Positions 29,440 through 38,074 of a stretch of 64,000 bases of DNA are shown piece by piece (positions within the stretch are counted from its first letter, which is position 1; each line of letters begins with the position of its first letter). The position numbers and the translations under genes are program-made. Under the pieces are notes generated by a model. It had not been told where the DNA came from and searched no databases. It worked only from the letters and a program-made list of their open reading frames with translations. The stretch is from Phycisphaerales bacterium (lineage in GTDB: Bacteria; Planctomycetota; Phycisphaerae; UBA1845; Fen-1342), in contig JADJXS010000001.1 in NCBI GenBank assembly GCA_016710275.1, forward strand, positions 2,232,001 to 2,296,000, written 5' to 3'.

Positions 29440-29468
29440 ATTATATAACAATTGGCGGGTCCGCTCAA
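29440..29468 (-). promoter_or_regulatory. Candidate sigma-70-type promoter for the dockerin-bearing gene
   Basis: On the minus strand TTGAGC (four of six) is 17 bases from a perfect TATAAT, about 90 bases ahead of the start at 29350. The surrounding stretch is the only AT-rich part of the 456-base gap 29351-29806. The remaining gap has the rpsP promoter and otherwise nothing I recognise. Confidence 0.55.
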
Positions 29469-29669
29469 CGGGCGGTTGCGGTTGGTCGTTTGGCCACGGA
29501 CCAATGGACGGCTCGATCTTCCGCGTGCGGTTCTTGGACAGAGGCACGATGAGCCGGGGGGCGGCTGGGGCGGGTCGTGGGATGCAGGGGCCGAAAGCGG
29601 TTGCGGGGGCGCGGGTTACGGACGTGCGGGAGGGGGGTATCGGATGGATGAGCGGAATTCGCAACGCAC

Positions 29670-29698
29670 TTGGCAGCGTCACACAAAGGGCTTATAGT
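29670..29698 (+). promoter_or_regulatory. Candidate strong promoter of the rpsP-trmD-rplS operon
   Basis: TTGGCA (five of six) and TATAGT (five of six) separated by 17 bases. A transcript would begin near 29705, leaving a leader of about 100 bases before rpsP. Confidence 0.6.
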
Positions 29699-29806
29699 GT
29701 TCGGCTCGGCGCAGCGAGGCGGCCCAGGCGGGGCGTCCGCGGCAGCGCGGAGTCCGCGTCGTGCAGGATCGCGCGCGGTGACAGATTTGCATCGGAGGAT
29801 GTGGTG

Positions 29807-30061
29807 ATGGCCGTCAAGATTCGTCTCAAGCGCTTCGGACGTCGGCATCGCGCGGTGTATCGCGTGACGGCCGTGGATTCGCGCAATCCTCGTGACGGCC
29901 GGGTGCTGGAAGAGCTGGGCACCTACGACCCGGACAACGCCAACGTCGATCAGCAGATTCGGCTGAATGCGGAGCGGATCGGGCACTGGCTGAAGCTGGG
30001 CGCGGTGCCGTCCGACACGGTTCGTCAGATGATCAAGCGACACGGCATCAAGGCGTCCTGA
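29807..30061 (+). CDS. rpsP: Ribosomal protein S16
   Basis: 84 residues: MAVKIRLKRFGRRHRAVYRVTAVDSRNPRDG, LEELGTYDP and the LGAVPSDTVRQMIKR-type end, all S16. It binds 16S rRNA and stabilises the small subunit. GGAGG precedes the start by nine bases. trmD follows after 34 bases; the rimM gene found between them in many bacteria is absent. Confidence 0.96.
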   Translation: MAVKIRLKRFGRRHRAVYRVTAVDSRNPRDGRVLEELGTYDPDNANVDQQIRLNAERIGHWLKLGAVPSDTVRQMIKRHGIKAS

Positions 30062-30095
30062 CGCGGCGCCGGGAAATTCATGCACGGTATCCACC

Positions 30096-30911
30096 ATGCG
30101 CTTCGACGTGGTCACGCTGTTCCCCGAGGCATTGTCGCCCTATCTGGCGGCGAGCATCCTCGGTCGCGCGCAGCAGGCCGGTCTGGTTGAGATTCACCTT
30201 CATCAGCTCCGCGATTACTCGACCGACCCGCACCGAAAGGTGGATGATCGGCCCTTCGGCGGCGGGCCGGGGATGGTGCTTTCGTGCCAGCCGGTCGTAG
30301 ACGCCGTCGAGGCGATTGAGAAACTCGATCCGCGACCGGCCCTGCGCGTGTTGACCACTCCGCAGGGCCGACGCCTTGACCAGCAGACGGCGCGCGAGTT
30401 TTCAGGGGCGGGGCGGGTGCTGCTGATCTGCGGGCACTATGAGGGGTTCGACGAGCGCATCATCGAGATTCTGCGCCCGGTGGAGATCAGCCTCGGCGAT
30501 TTCATTCTGACCGGCGGGGAGCTGGCGGCGCTGGCGGTCATCGACAGTGTGTCGCGGCTGCTGCCGGGGGTGCTGGGCTGCGGGGAATCGGCGGGGGATG
30601 AGTCGTTCAGCGGGGGGTTGCTCGAATATCCGCAGTACACGCGGCCCCAGACCTATCGCGGTCTGTCAGCGCCGGCGGTGCTGCTGTCAGGTCATCACGG
30701 CGAAGTGGAAAAGTGGCGGCGGCAGGCCGCGGCGGAGCGCACGCGCATCCGTCGGCCGGACCTTTCGCCCGCAACGGATACAGGCGCGGCGCGGTCGCCG
30801 CGGGCGAGTGCCGGGGAGCGGCGCGGTCGCGCCGCTTTCGGGTCGATCGCGCCTTGGGAAACCGGAATGGACGCCGCGGCGGCGCGTGTTGTTGCGCCCG
30901 CGGTGCGATAG
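30096..30911 (+). CDS. trmD: tRNA (guanine37-N1)-methyltransferase
   Basis: 271 residues. Transfers a methyl group from SAM to G37 of tRNAs reading codons that start with C, preventing frameshifts. FPEALSPYLAASILGRA, DDRPFGGGPGMVL (catalytic DxxPxGGG), LLICGHYEGFDERI (SAM knot), SLGDFILTGGELAALAVID and HHGEVEKWRR are all present. About 45 residues after the core (Ala/Arg/Gly-rich) are extra and probably disordered. rplS follows after 25 bases. Confidence 0.95.
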   Translation: MRFDVVTLFPEALSPYLAASILGRAQQAGLVEIHLHQLRDYSTDPHRKVDDRPFGGGPGMVLSCQPVVDAVEAIEKLDPRPALRVLTTPQGRRLDQQTAREFSGAGRVLLICGHYEGFDERIIEILRPVEISLGDFILTGGELAALAVIDSVSRLLPGVLGCGESAGDESFSGGLLEYPQYTRPQTYRGLSAPAVLLSGHHGEVEKWRRQAAAERTRIRRPDLSPATDTGAARSPRASAGERRGRAAFGSIAPWETGMDAAAARVVAPAVR

Positions 30912-30936
30912 GAATCACGGAAAGGCAGGCGTAGTC

Positions 30937-31377
30937 ATGCGTCACAAACTCTTTGGTGTGGTGGAGGGGCAGTATCGCCGCCAAAGCGAACTGAACTTCG
31001 ACATTGGTGATACGGTGGTCGTGACGACGCGCATCATCGAGGGTGAGAAGGAGCGCCTGCAGGACTACGAGGGCACGGTGATCGCGCGGAAGGGGGCGGG
31101 GCTGGACGCGATGTTCACGGTGCGGCGGCTGGTCGGCAATGAGGGGGTGGAGCGCGTGTTCCCGCTGCACTCGCCGAAGGTCGTCTCGATCCGCACGGTC
31201 CGCAGCGGCAAGATCCGGCGGGCGAAGCTGTACTTCCTGCGAGATCGCGTCGGCAAGGCCCGCAAGCTGCGGGAGCGCCGCGTGAGCGCGGAAGCGCGTG
31301 CGGCGGCGGCGGGTGCGCGGCTGGAGCGGGATCGACGGGTGGCGGAAGCCCAGGAGGCCGTTGCGGCGGCGAATTAG
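30937..31377 (+). CDS. rplS: Ribosomal protein L19
   Basis: 146 residues. The L19 core is clear: FDIGDTVVVTTRIIEGEKERLQDYEGTVIARKGAG, TVRRLVGNEGVERVFPLHSPKVVSI and KIRRAKLYFLRDRVGKARKLRE. The C-terminal ~30 residues (RVSAEARAAAAGARLERDRR...) are a charged helical tail longer than usual (about 115). GGAAAGG precedes the start. Last gene of the rpsP-trmD-rplS operon; I see no clear terminator hairpin. Confidence 0.95.
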   Translation: MRHKLFGVVEGQYRRQSELNFDIGDTVVVTTRIIEGEKERLQDYEGTVIARKGAGLDAMFTVRRLVGNEGVERVFPLHSPKVVSIRTVRSGKIRRAKLYFLRDRVGKARKLRERRVSAEARAAAAGARLERDRRVAEAQEAVAAAN

Positions 31378-31610
31378 GGCGCTTCCGGGAATGGTGCGCT
31401 GCGTGGGCGTGCGCCCCTATTCTTGAGCCGTGGTGCAGCTCTTCCGGTTGAGCCACTCAAGAGCAGTGGCACGCGTGAGAGAATTTCCAGTATCTCATCA
31501 CGAGCCGACTCATGCGCGATCGCGCGCGGTGTGTGATGCGCTTGCGCGCGGCGTGTGTTGCATTGTCGCGCGCGGGGCTGCGTCCGCGCTGAATGCGTCG
31601 CGCATTGGCG

Positions 31611-33464
31611 TTAAGGGCTTGACGGGGCCGGATTCGCCGGAGCCGGGTTCGTCGGGGTGGCGGGTGATTCCGCATCGCCGACCAGTCCGGCCAGGCCGTC
31701 GAAATACTCCCGCACGGCGCGTTCGTACTGGCGCTGCACCTCGTCGCGGTTGATTGCGTCGGTGGCGTCGCGAACTGCGGCGATGACCGCGTCGCGCACC
31801 TGCGCTGAGGACTGGCCCTTCACCTGCGGGCCGTCGAACAGCATCTGCCCGATGATCTCTCCGCCGGTGATCTGCGGCTTGACGCGCTCCGTCTTCATCT
31901 GGTGGGCGCGGCGCTCCTTGCCGGTGCCGGGGCCCATGCCCAGGCCGTACTGCGGGCCGGTGCCGTTCGGGTCGTTGTCCGGCTTCTGCTTGCCGAAGCC
32001 CTGTTGATCGCCGGGGTCGTTCATTCCCTTGCGGAGCTGATCCAATTCGGCCAACTGCGCTTCCATCTCGCCCATCATCTGCTCGGCCATCTCCATGTCC
32101 GAAAGCTGGCCGGCGGCGTCGCCGAGCGCCTGGCCGGCCTGCTGAGCGGCCTGGTCGGACTTCTGTCCGCTCTGATCCCCCTGCTTCTGGCAGGCCCCCT
32201 GGCACTCCTTCATCTGCTGAGCGGCCTGTGCCATCTTATTGGCCAGTTCCTTGAGCTGCTCCTTGGCCTGCTCGTTCTGCATGATCTTCTCGGCCAGCTC
32301 CTTGAGTTGCTGCTCGGAGAGGCCCTTTTCGCCGAGGCGCTTCTGAAGCTCCTTCTGCAGGTCCTTCGGGTCGAGCTTCGACAGCTCCTCCATCAGCTTC
32401 TTCGCCGCTTCCTCGGACAAGCCGGCCTTGTTCTGGATGTCCTTCTGAACGTTCTCGTCGTTGGACAGTTTGTTCATCTGCTCGCTCAGCTTTTCGAGCG
32501 ATTCCTGCATCTTCTGCAACTGTTGCTGCGCCTCGGCATCGGCTTTGCGAGCCGCCTCGGCGACCCGCTCCTGCATCGCCTTCAATTCGTCGCGGGCCTT
32601 CTGCATGTCCCCTTCGCGCAGCGCTTCGGTGAGCTTGGCGGCGGGGTCGCCCGGGGCGGGCCGCTCCAATTGCGGCAGCTGCGCGCGGGCCTGATCCATG
32701 CCCGTGAATTTGCGCTCGTTGCGGTGCTGTTCAAGCTTCTCGGCCAGGCGATCGAGCACCTTCACCGCGTCGCGGGCCACGTCCTCCGGCCGGGCGGCGC
32801 CCTTTTCCGGAAGCTCCAGCGGGGCCAGCCCTTCGGCCATGCCTGCCAGTGCGGGGTTTTCTTCCGCCAGCTTGCGGGCTTTCTCCAACTGTTGATTCAC
32901 GGCGACCGAGACGCGCTTCGCATCGGCCTGGCGCGCGGCCGGGACAGCGGCCTCCGGCTCCGGCTCGGGCGCCCGGGCGAGCAGATCCAGATTCGGCATG
33001 AGGAAAAAGAGCAGCGCGGCCGTCACTACGGATGCGACGGACCACGGCCACGACGCCGGGGCGCGCAGCGGCACAGCGCGCGCCACGTTCACGCCGCCGG
33101 CGACGCGCTCGGCGTCGCGCAGCATGGCGCCGGCGAAGGGGTCACTGGAGAGCAATCGGCGGTCGACGGCGATGACGCTGCTGACGCGCTCCCGGGTCTG
33201 CGCGGCGGCGTCGAGCGCGATGGCGGCGGTGAGGGGGGTGGCGCGGCGCAGCCAGGCCCACATGATCGCGCCCAGGGCGCAGGCCGATGCGACACCCGCG
33301 GCGATCCAGGAGACCGGCAGCCCGACGCTGATGGCGCGATCGACAAGCACCATCAGCGACCACGCAGCGGCTCCGCCGGTGATCAGCCAGGCAAGTCGCT
33401 CCATCAGGCCGTTGAGCGTCATGCGCCGACGCGTGCGGCGCACCTGAGACTCGATGATCGACAT
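31611..33464 (-). CDS. Membrane-anchored coiled-coil protein, DUF4175-like
   Basis: 617 residues starting MSIIESQVRRTRRR after GGGAGG (a longer upstream frame is discarded). Two N-terminal hydrophobic segments (LAWLITGGAAAWSLMVLV, VSWIAAGVASACALGAIMWAWL) and a third (PWSVASVVTAALLFFLMP) are followed by a very long charged, Gln/Lys/Glu-rich helical region with heptads from about residue 220 to 500. Composition and layout resemble DUF4175-type proteins of planctomycetes. Function unknown; a structural or scaffolding role at the envelope is plausible. A CPBP protease gene lies upstream on the same strand. Confidence 0.8.
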   Translation of the reverse strand: MSIIESQVRRTRRRMTLNGLMERLAWLITGGAAAWSLMVLVDRAISVGLPVSWIAAGVASACALGAIMWAWLRRATPLTAAIALDAAAQTRERVSSVIAVDRRLLSSDPFAGAMLRDAERVAGGVNVARAVPLRAPASWPWSVASVVTAALLFFLMPNLDLLARAPEPEPEAAVPAARQADAKRVSVAVNQQLEKARKLAEENPALAGMAEGLAPLELPEKGAARPEDVARDAVKVLDRLAEKLEQHRNERKFTGMDQARAQLPQLERPAPGDPAAKLTEALREGDMQKARDELKAMQERVAEAARKADAEAQQQLQKMQESLEKLSEQMNKLSNDENVQKDIQNKAGLSEEAAKKLMEELSKLDPKDLQKELQKRLGEKGLSEQQLKELAEKIMQNEQAKEQLKELANKMAQAAQQMKECQGACQKQGDQSGQKSDQAAQQAGQALGDAAGQLSDMEMAEQMMGEMEAQLAELDQLRKGMNDPGDQQGFGKQKPDNDPNGTGPQYGLGMGPGTGKERRAHQMKTERVKPQITGGEIIGQMLFDGPQVKGQSSAQVRDAVIAAVRDATDAINRDEVQRQYERAVREYFDGLAGLVGDAESPATPTNPAPANPAPSSP

Positions 33465-33561
33465 GCAGTGACCTCCCGGCCCCGGCGGGGCGCCCGTCCA
33501 CGGGCGCACTCCCCTAATCATAGATCGGGCGGGGCGGGTGTCCAACTGCGGTTTTTCGGGG

Positions 33562-34344
33562 CTAATCCCGGTCGGCTCCGACCAGCACGACCACGTCGTA
33601 GGCGGCATGGCAGCCGATGGCGATTCCGAGGCCGCGAAGCAGGAAGACGATCCCCAGGTAAGCACCGGCGGCCAGCCGGACGGCCATGCGAACGCTGTCC
33701 CATTCTTCGGCCCCCACCGGACGGACATGGCAGAGGGCGAAGATCACGGCTGCGACGGCCACGGCGCCGCCCATTGCGACACCACGGGGGGTGCGGAAGA
33801 GGTGGGTCAGCGCGGAGAGGACGATCACCAGCACGGCCAGGCGGAAGACGAATTCCTCATACAGTGCAGCGCCGAGCGAGAGGATCAAGTCGGCGCGCAG
33901 CGATTCGAAGCCGGTGCCGCTGGTGGCCTGATGAAGGGTCATGGTGGCGCCGATGCGGCCGATCACGAGCAGGGGGATGCAGAGGATGATGCTCTCGACG
34001 ACCATCACGGCCGGCACCCACACACGCACGCGCCACGACCCGCCGCTGAAGATGTGCCAGCAGAGCAGCGTGAGAACAAGGATGATGGCGGCGCCGCTGA
34101 GCCAGGGGGCATCCGCGCCGACCCAGCCGAAGAGGCTCTGCATGGCGCCTTGTGCGACGAGGCGGCGCTCCGGCCAGGCCGTGGGGCGGAGCATCAGCGC
34201 CCCGACTTCGTAGACGGCGACCAGCGGGAAGATGAAGATCAGGCTGTAGAGGGGCAGGGGGGTGGCGTCGCGGTAATACGCCCAGCGCTGGCCGACGGTG
34301 CTGCTGTTGCGCCGTCCGGCGCCTGCGGATGCCATGCGCGGCAT
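33562..34344 (-). CDS. CPBP-family intramembrane metalloprotease
   Basis: About 260 residues with several hydrophobic segments. Motif 1 is EEFVFR (EExxxR), motif 2 is FALCHV (FxxxH), and a later conserved HAAYD-type His/Asp pair (GCHAAYDVV) completes the ABI/CPBP fold. Members cut membrane or prenylated substrates; the substrate here is unknown. The start could be MPRM (34344) or MASAG (34335). It is divergent from glgB with 61 bases between them. Confidence 0.85.
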   Translation of the reverse strand: MPRMASAGAGRRNSSTVGQRWAYYRDATPLPLYSLIFIFPLVAVYEVGALMLRPTAWPERRLVAQGAMQSLFGWVGADAPWLSGAAIILVLTLLCWHIFSGGSWRVRVWVPAVMVVESIILCIPLLVIGRIGATMTLHQATSGTGFESLRADLILSLGAALYEEFVFRLAVLVIVLSALTHLFRTPRGVAMGGAVAVAAVIFALCHVRPVGAEEWDSVRMAVRLAAGAYLGIVFLLRGLGIAIGCHAAYDVVVLVGADRD

Positions 34345-34405
34345 TATTGACCGTGCCCGGCCGCGCGACCAGCGGGAAGGCGCTGCGTCGCTACAATCAG
34401 CGCGC

Positions 34406-36472
34406 ATGAGCGAGATGCGCCGATTCGCAATCGTGGAGCGGGATCCGTGGCTGGGTCCGTATGCGCAGGACGTGGCGCGGCGATACGAGCGCTATCAGGC
34501 GAAACGCGCCGCGATTGAGAGCGCGGAAGGGGGGCTGGAGCGCTTCGCGCTGGGGCATGAACGGCTGGGGCTGCATCGCGGGGAACGGGACGGGCGCGCG
34601 GGCGTGTGGTATCGCGAGTGGGCGCCGGGGGCGGAGGCGCTGTTTCTGTTCGGGGATTTCAACGATTGGGATCGCGTCGCGCATCCGCTGGTGGCGGATG
34701 GGTTCGGCGTGTGGAGCGTGTTCATCCCGGACGGGCGCGGGGGGGAGCGGCTGGCGCACGGCTCGCGCGTGAAGGTACACGTGCACGCGCGGAACGGGCG
34801 GCTGGATCGCATTCCCGCGTACATCCGGCGGGTCGTGTTTGACGAACGGACGCATGACCCGTGCGGTGTGCACTGGGATCCGCCGGGGTTTGCCTGGCGG
34901 CATGCCGCGCCGCGCGCGGATGATGTTCCGCTGCACATCTACGAGGCGCATCCGGGGATGGCGCTGGAAGAGGGGCGGATCGGGACGTGGGCGGAGTTCA
35001 CCGCGCAGATGCTGCCGCGGATCGCGCGGGCGGGATACAACGCCGTGCAGTTGATGGCGGTGCAGGAGCATCCCTACTATGCCTCGTTCGGCTATCACGT
35101 CAGCAACCTGTTCGCGCCGAGTTCGCGCTTCGGTGAGCCGGAGGATCTGAAGCGGCTGGTTGATGCTGCGCATGGAGCGGGGCTGCGGGTGATTCTCGAC
35201 GTCGTGCACAGCCACATGGTGCGCAACGTGCATGACGGGCTGAACCGCTTCGACGGCACGGATCACCAGTACTTCCACGCCGGCCCGCGGGGCGAGCACG
35301 TCGCCTGGGATTCGCTGCTCTGGGACTATGACAAGTGGGAGGTGCTGCGGCTGCTGCTGTCGAACGTGCGCTACTGGCTTGAGGAGTTCCGCTTTGACGG
35401 CATGCGCTTCGACGGCGTGGGCAGCATGATGTACCTGCATCACGGGCTGGGCCGGACGTCGTGGGAGTATGACGACTATTTCCGCCGCGAGCTGGATGAG
35501 CCGGCGATCACCTACCTGCAACTGGCGTGCGAAACGGCCCGCGCGGTAAACCCCGACGCGCTGCTGATCGCCGAGGATGTGAGCGGGATGGTGGGGCTGG
35601 CGCGGCCGGTGGAGGAGGGCGGGATCGGCTTTTCGCACCGGCTGGCGATGGGCATTCCGGATTACTGGGTGCGCCTGCTGCGCACGCAGCGCGACGAGGC
35701 GTGGAACCTGGGGGAGATGTTTCATACGCTGAGCAACCGGCGGCGCGACGAGGCGCATGTGGCTTATGCCGAGAGCCACGACCAGGCCATGGTGGGCGAC
35801 AAGACGCTGGCCTTCTGGCTGATGGACGCCGAGATGTACACGGCGATGCAGGTCAGCTCGCGAAGCGCCGTGATCGACCGCGGCGTGGCGCTGCACAAGA
35901 TGATCCGGCTGATCACCTTTGCGCTGGGCGGCGAGGCCTGGCTGAATTTCATGGGCAACGAGTTCGGCCATCCCGAGTGGATTGACTTCCCGCGCGCGGG
36001 CAACGGATTCTCGTATCACTTTGCACGGCGGCAGTGGTCGCTGGCCGATCGGGTGGACCTGCGATACGCGGGATTAGGCGCATTTGATCGCGCCATGATG
36101 AATCTGGACGCCGAATGTCGTGTTCTGGCGGCTTCGCACGCGGAACTGCGCTATGTGCACGAGGATCAGAAGCTGCTGGCGTTTGAGCGCGGCGGGCTGC
36201 TGTTCGTGTTCAATTTTCACCCGTCCGCTTCGTATGCGGACTTCGCACTGCCGATGCGGGCGAAGAAGGGGGCAGCGCGCCGGCTGCTGCTGGACACGGA
36301 TGAACCGCGCTTCGGCGGGCACGGGCGGCTGGTTGGCGGTCAGGAGTATCCGTTCTTTGCCGGACAGGGCGGGGCGGAGGGCGGACTCGTCGAGGGGGAG
36401 ATGCGGGTGTACGCGCCGGCGCGGACCGCGTTCGTGCTCGGTGGTGCGGCGGATGGGACGCAGCGGCGGTGA
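34406..36472 (+). CDS. glgB: 1,4-alpha-glucan branching enzyme, eukaryote-type
   Basis: 688 residues. Cuts alpha-1,4 links and makes alpha-1,6 branches in glycogen. N-terminal CBM48 (YREWAPGAEALFLFGDFNDW), then the GH13 catalytic domain: HSHMVRNVHDG, FDGMRFDGVGSMMY (nucleophile Asp), LLIAEDVSG (acid Glu), AYAESHDQAMVGDKT (third Asp). The FDGVGSMMY and ESHDQ segments look like the GH13 subfamily 8 (eukaryotic and some bacterial) enzymes rather than E. coli-type GlgB. No other glycogen genes adjoin. uvrC begins 13 bases downstream. Confidence 0.92.
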   Translation: MSEMRRFAIVERDPWLGPYAQDVARRYERYQAKRAAIESAEGGLERFALGHERLGLHRGERDGRAGVWYREWAPGAEALFLFGDFNDWDRVAHPLVADGFGVWSVFIPDGRGGERLAHGSRVKVHVHARNGRLDRIPAYIRRVVFDERTHDPCGVHWDPPGFAWRHAAPRADDVPLHIYEAHPGMALEEGRIGTWAEFTAQMLPRIARAGYNAVQLMAVQEHPYYASFGYHVSNLFAPSSRFGEPEDLKRLVDAAHGAGLRVILDVVHSHMVRNVHDGLNRFDGTDHQYFHAGPRGEHVAWDSLLWDYDKWEVLRLLLSNVRYWLEEFRFDGMRFDGVGSMMYLHHGLGRTSWEYDDYFRRELDEPAITYLQLACETARAVNPDALLIAEDVSGMVGLARPVEEGGIGFSHRLAMGIPDYWVRLLRTQRDEAWNLGEMFHTLSNRRRDEAHVAYAESHDQAMVGDKTLAFWLMDAEMYTAMQVSSRSAVIDRGVALHKMIRLITFALGGEAWLNFMGNEFGHPEWIDFPRAGNGFSYHFARRQWSLADRVDLRYAGLGAFDRAMMNLDAECRVLAASHAELRYVHEDQKLLAFERGGLLFVFNFHPSASYADFALPMRAKKGAARRLLLDTDEPRFGGHGRLVGGQEYPFFAGQGGAEGGLVEGEMRVYAPARTAFVLGGAADGTQRR

Positions 36473-36485
36473 AGCGGGTGGGAGC

Positions 36486-37913
36486 ATGACGCAGTCTGAC
36501 GATCGGATATCGAAGCTGCGCGAGCGGATTTCGCACTTTCCGCGCACTCCGGGCGTTTACCTGATGAAGGACGCCGAGGGGCGCGTGCTGTACGTCGGGA
36601 AGGCCGGCGAGCTGCGCAGCCGCGTGGCCAGCTATTTCCAGGATTCGGCCGACCTGCTCAACACGCGCGGTCCCGAGATTGCCCACATGGCGGCGCAGGT
36701 CACCGACATCGATTTTCTCGAGTGCGAGACCGACGTCGACGCGCTGCTCACCGAAAACCGGCTGATCAAGGACATCCAGCCGCCCTTCAACGCCCGCATG
36801 CGCGACGACAAGTCGTTTCCCTACATCGAGATCACGACGGGCGACGACTATCCCGGCGTATTCGTCACGCGCAAGCCGCGCACGAGCGGAAGCAAGCTCT
36901 TCGGGCCATTCGTTGATTCCGCGGGCGCCCGGGACGCGGTCAACGCGCTGCAGCGCGTGTTCAAGTTCCGCACCTGCGAGCTGACGATTCTTCAGGACGA
37001 CGACAAGCGCCGCTTCTTCCGACCGTGCCTGCTGCACGCGATCAACCGCTGCACCGCGCCCTGCGCGGATCGCATCAGCGCCAAGGCCTACGGCGCGGAC
37101 ATCAAGCGGCTGATCAAGCTGCTGGGCACGAAGCGCAGCGTGCTGCTGCGGCAGATGCGCACGGAGATGCAGAAGGCGAGCGCTGCGCGGAAATTCGAGG
37201 AGGCGGCGGTGCTGCGCGATCGGATCAAGGCGATCGAGTCGCTGGCGCTTTCGGGCGATCCGGCGACCGACGTGCAGCCGGAGGTTTTCTACATCGACCC
37301 GCGCCGCGGGCTGGAGCGGCTGGCGGAGCTGCTGGAGCTGCCCGAGCCGCCGCGGATCATCGAGGGCATCGACATCGCCACGCTGCACGGGCAGGAGTCG
37401 GTCGGCTCGCTGGTGTGCTTCATCGACGGGCGGCCGTTCAAGGCGGGCTATCGGCGGTTTCGCATCCGCAGCGTCGAGGGGGTTGATGACTATGCGATGA
37501 TCCGCGAGGTCATCACACGCCGCTATCGCTACACGGCAGCGGGGGAGGAGCTGTACCCGGACGTGATCCTGATCGACGGGGGGCTGGGGCAGCTTCACGC
37601 GGCGCTGGAGGCTTTCGGTCACATGCAGGCGGCGATCGAGGGGGATGGAGGGGAGGCGTTTCGCCCGCCGATGGTGATTTCGCTGGCGAAGCGGGAGGAG
37701 TTGATCTATGTGCAGGCGCGGCGGGAGCCGGTGCGGCTGGCGCGGAATCATGAGGGGTTGAGGTTGCTGCAGCAGGTTCGCGACGAGGCGCATCGCTTCG
37801 GGCAGCACTACCACCACATCCTGCGGACGAGGCGGACGTTTGATGAGGATGTTCAGGCCGGGCGACGACCGCCGGGGCGGAGGCGGCCCAGGGGCGATGC
37901 GGGGGGGAAGTAG
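36486..37913 (+). CDS. uvrC: UvrC excinuclease subunit, short form lacking the HhH domain
   Basis: 475 residues against about 600 for typical UvrC. The GIY-YIG nuclease domain (TPGVYLMKDAEGRVLYVGKA), the cysteine-rich linker (RPCLLHAINRCTAPC), the UVR region (KFEEAAVLRDRIKAIESL) and the RNase H-like C-terminal nuclease (IEGIDIATLHGQ, DDYAMIREVITRRY, ILIDGG, RDEAHRFG with its His) are all present. After FDED the protein ends in a basic tail (RRPPGRRRPRG), with no helix-hairpin-helix pair. Its start is after GGGAGCATG-type SD, and it may be co-transcribed with glgB. Confidence 0.92.
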   Translation: MTQSDDRISKLRERISHFPRTPGVYLMKDAEGRVLYVGKAGELRSRVASYFQDSADLLNTRGPEIAHMAAQVTDIDFLECETDVDALLTENRLIKDIQPPFNARMRDDKSFPYIEITTGDDYPGVFVTRKPRTSGSKLFGPFVDSAGARDAVNALQRVFKFRTCELTILQDDDKRRFFRPCLLHAINRCTAPCADRISAKAYGADIKRLIKLLGTKRSVLLRQMRTEMQKASAARKFEEAAVLRDRIKAIESLALSGDPATDVQPEVFYIDPRRGLERLAELLELPEPPRIIEGIDIATLHGQESVGSLVCFIDGRPFKAGYRRFRIRSVEGVDDYAMIREVITRRYRYTAAGEELYPDVILIDGGLGQLHAALEAFGHMQAAIEGDGGEAFRPPMVISLAKREELIYVQARREPVRLARNHEGLRLLQQVRDEAHRFGQHYHHILRTRRTFDEDVQAGRRPPGRRRPRGDAGGK

Positions 37914-37931
37914 GATGCGGGGTTGGTTGCG

Positions 37932-38026
37932 GCATCGGGCTTCTGCCCGATGCACTGCACCGCCTGGAAGGGCGGTGCCATGGCGCGCTGCATGCGTACG
38001 CTGAGTACAGCGAAAGCATGCCACCC
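37932..38026 (+). repeat. Hairpin family B, copy 3 (complete)
   Basis: GCATCGGGC-TTCT-GCCCGATGC, ACCGCC-TGGAAG-GGCGGT, then CCATGGCGCGCTGCATGC and the outer GCATGC stem around CGCTG-AGTA-CAGCG, ending GAAAGCATGCCACCC. It occupies the gap between uvrC and clpP, where both genes converge. About 50 bases of near-repeats of CCTTCCTTG(C/T)(A/G)GG follow. Confidence 0.8.
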
Positions 38027-38074
38027 GACCTTCCTTGTAGCGGCCTTCCTTGTGGTGGCCTTCCTTGCAGGGGC

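Noticed and set aside
29444..29449. TATAAC as a plus-strand -10 for rpsP
   Set aside because: No -35 at a suitable distance, and it would be over 350 bases from rpsP; a better promoter is at 29670.
31902..33989. A 695-residue open frame antisense to the coiled-coil gene
   Set aside because: Leu/Gln-rich translation of the antisense strand of a charged coiled coil, without SD or family features; a high-GC shadow.
34397..36019. A 540-residue frame antisense to glgB
   Set aside because: Shadow of a well conserved GH13 enzyme.
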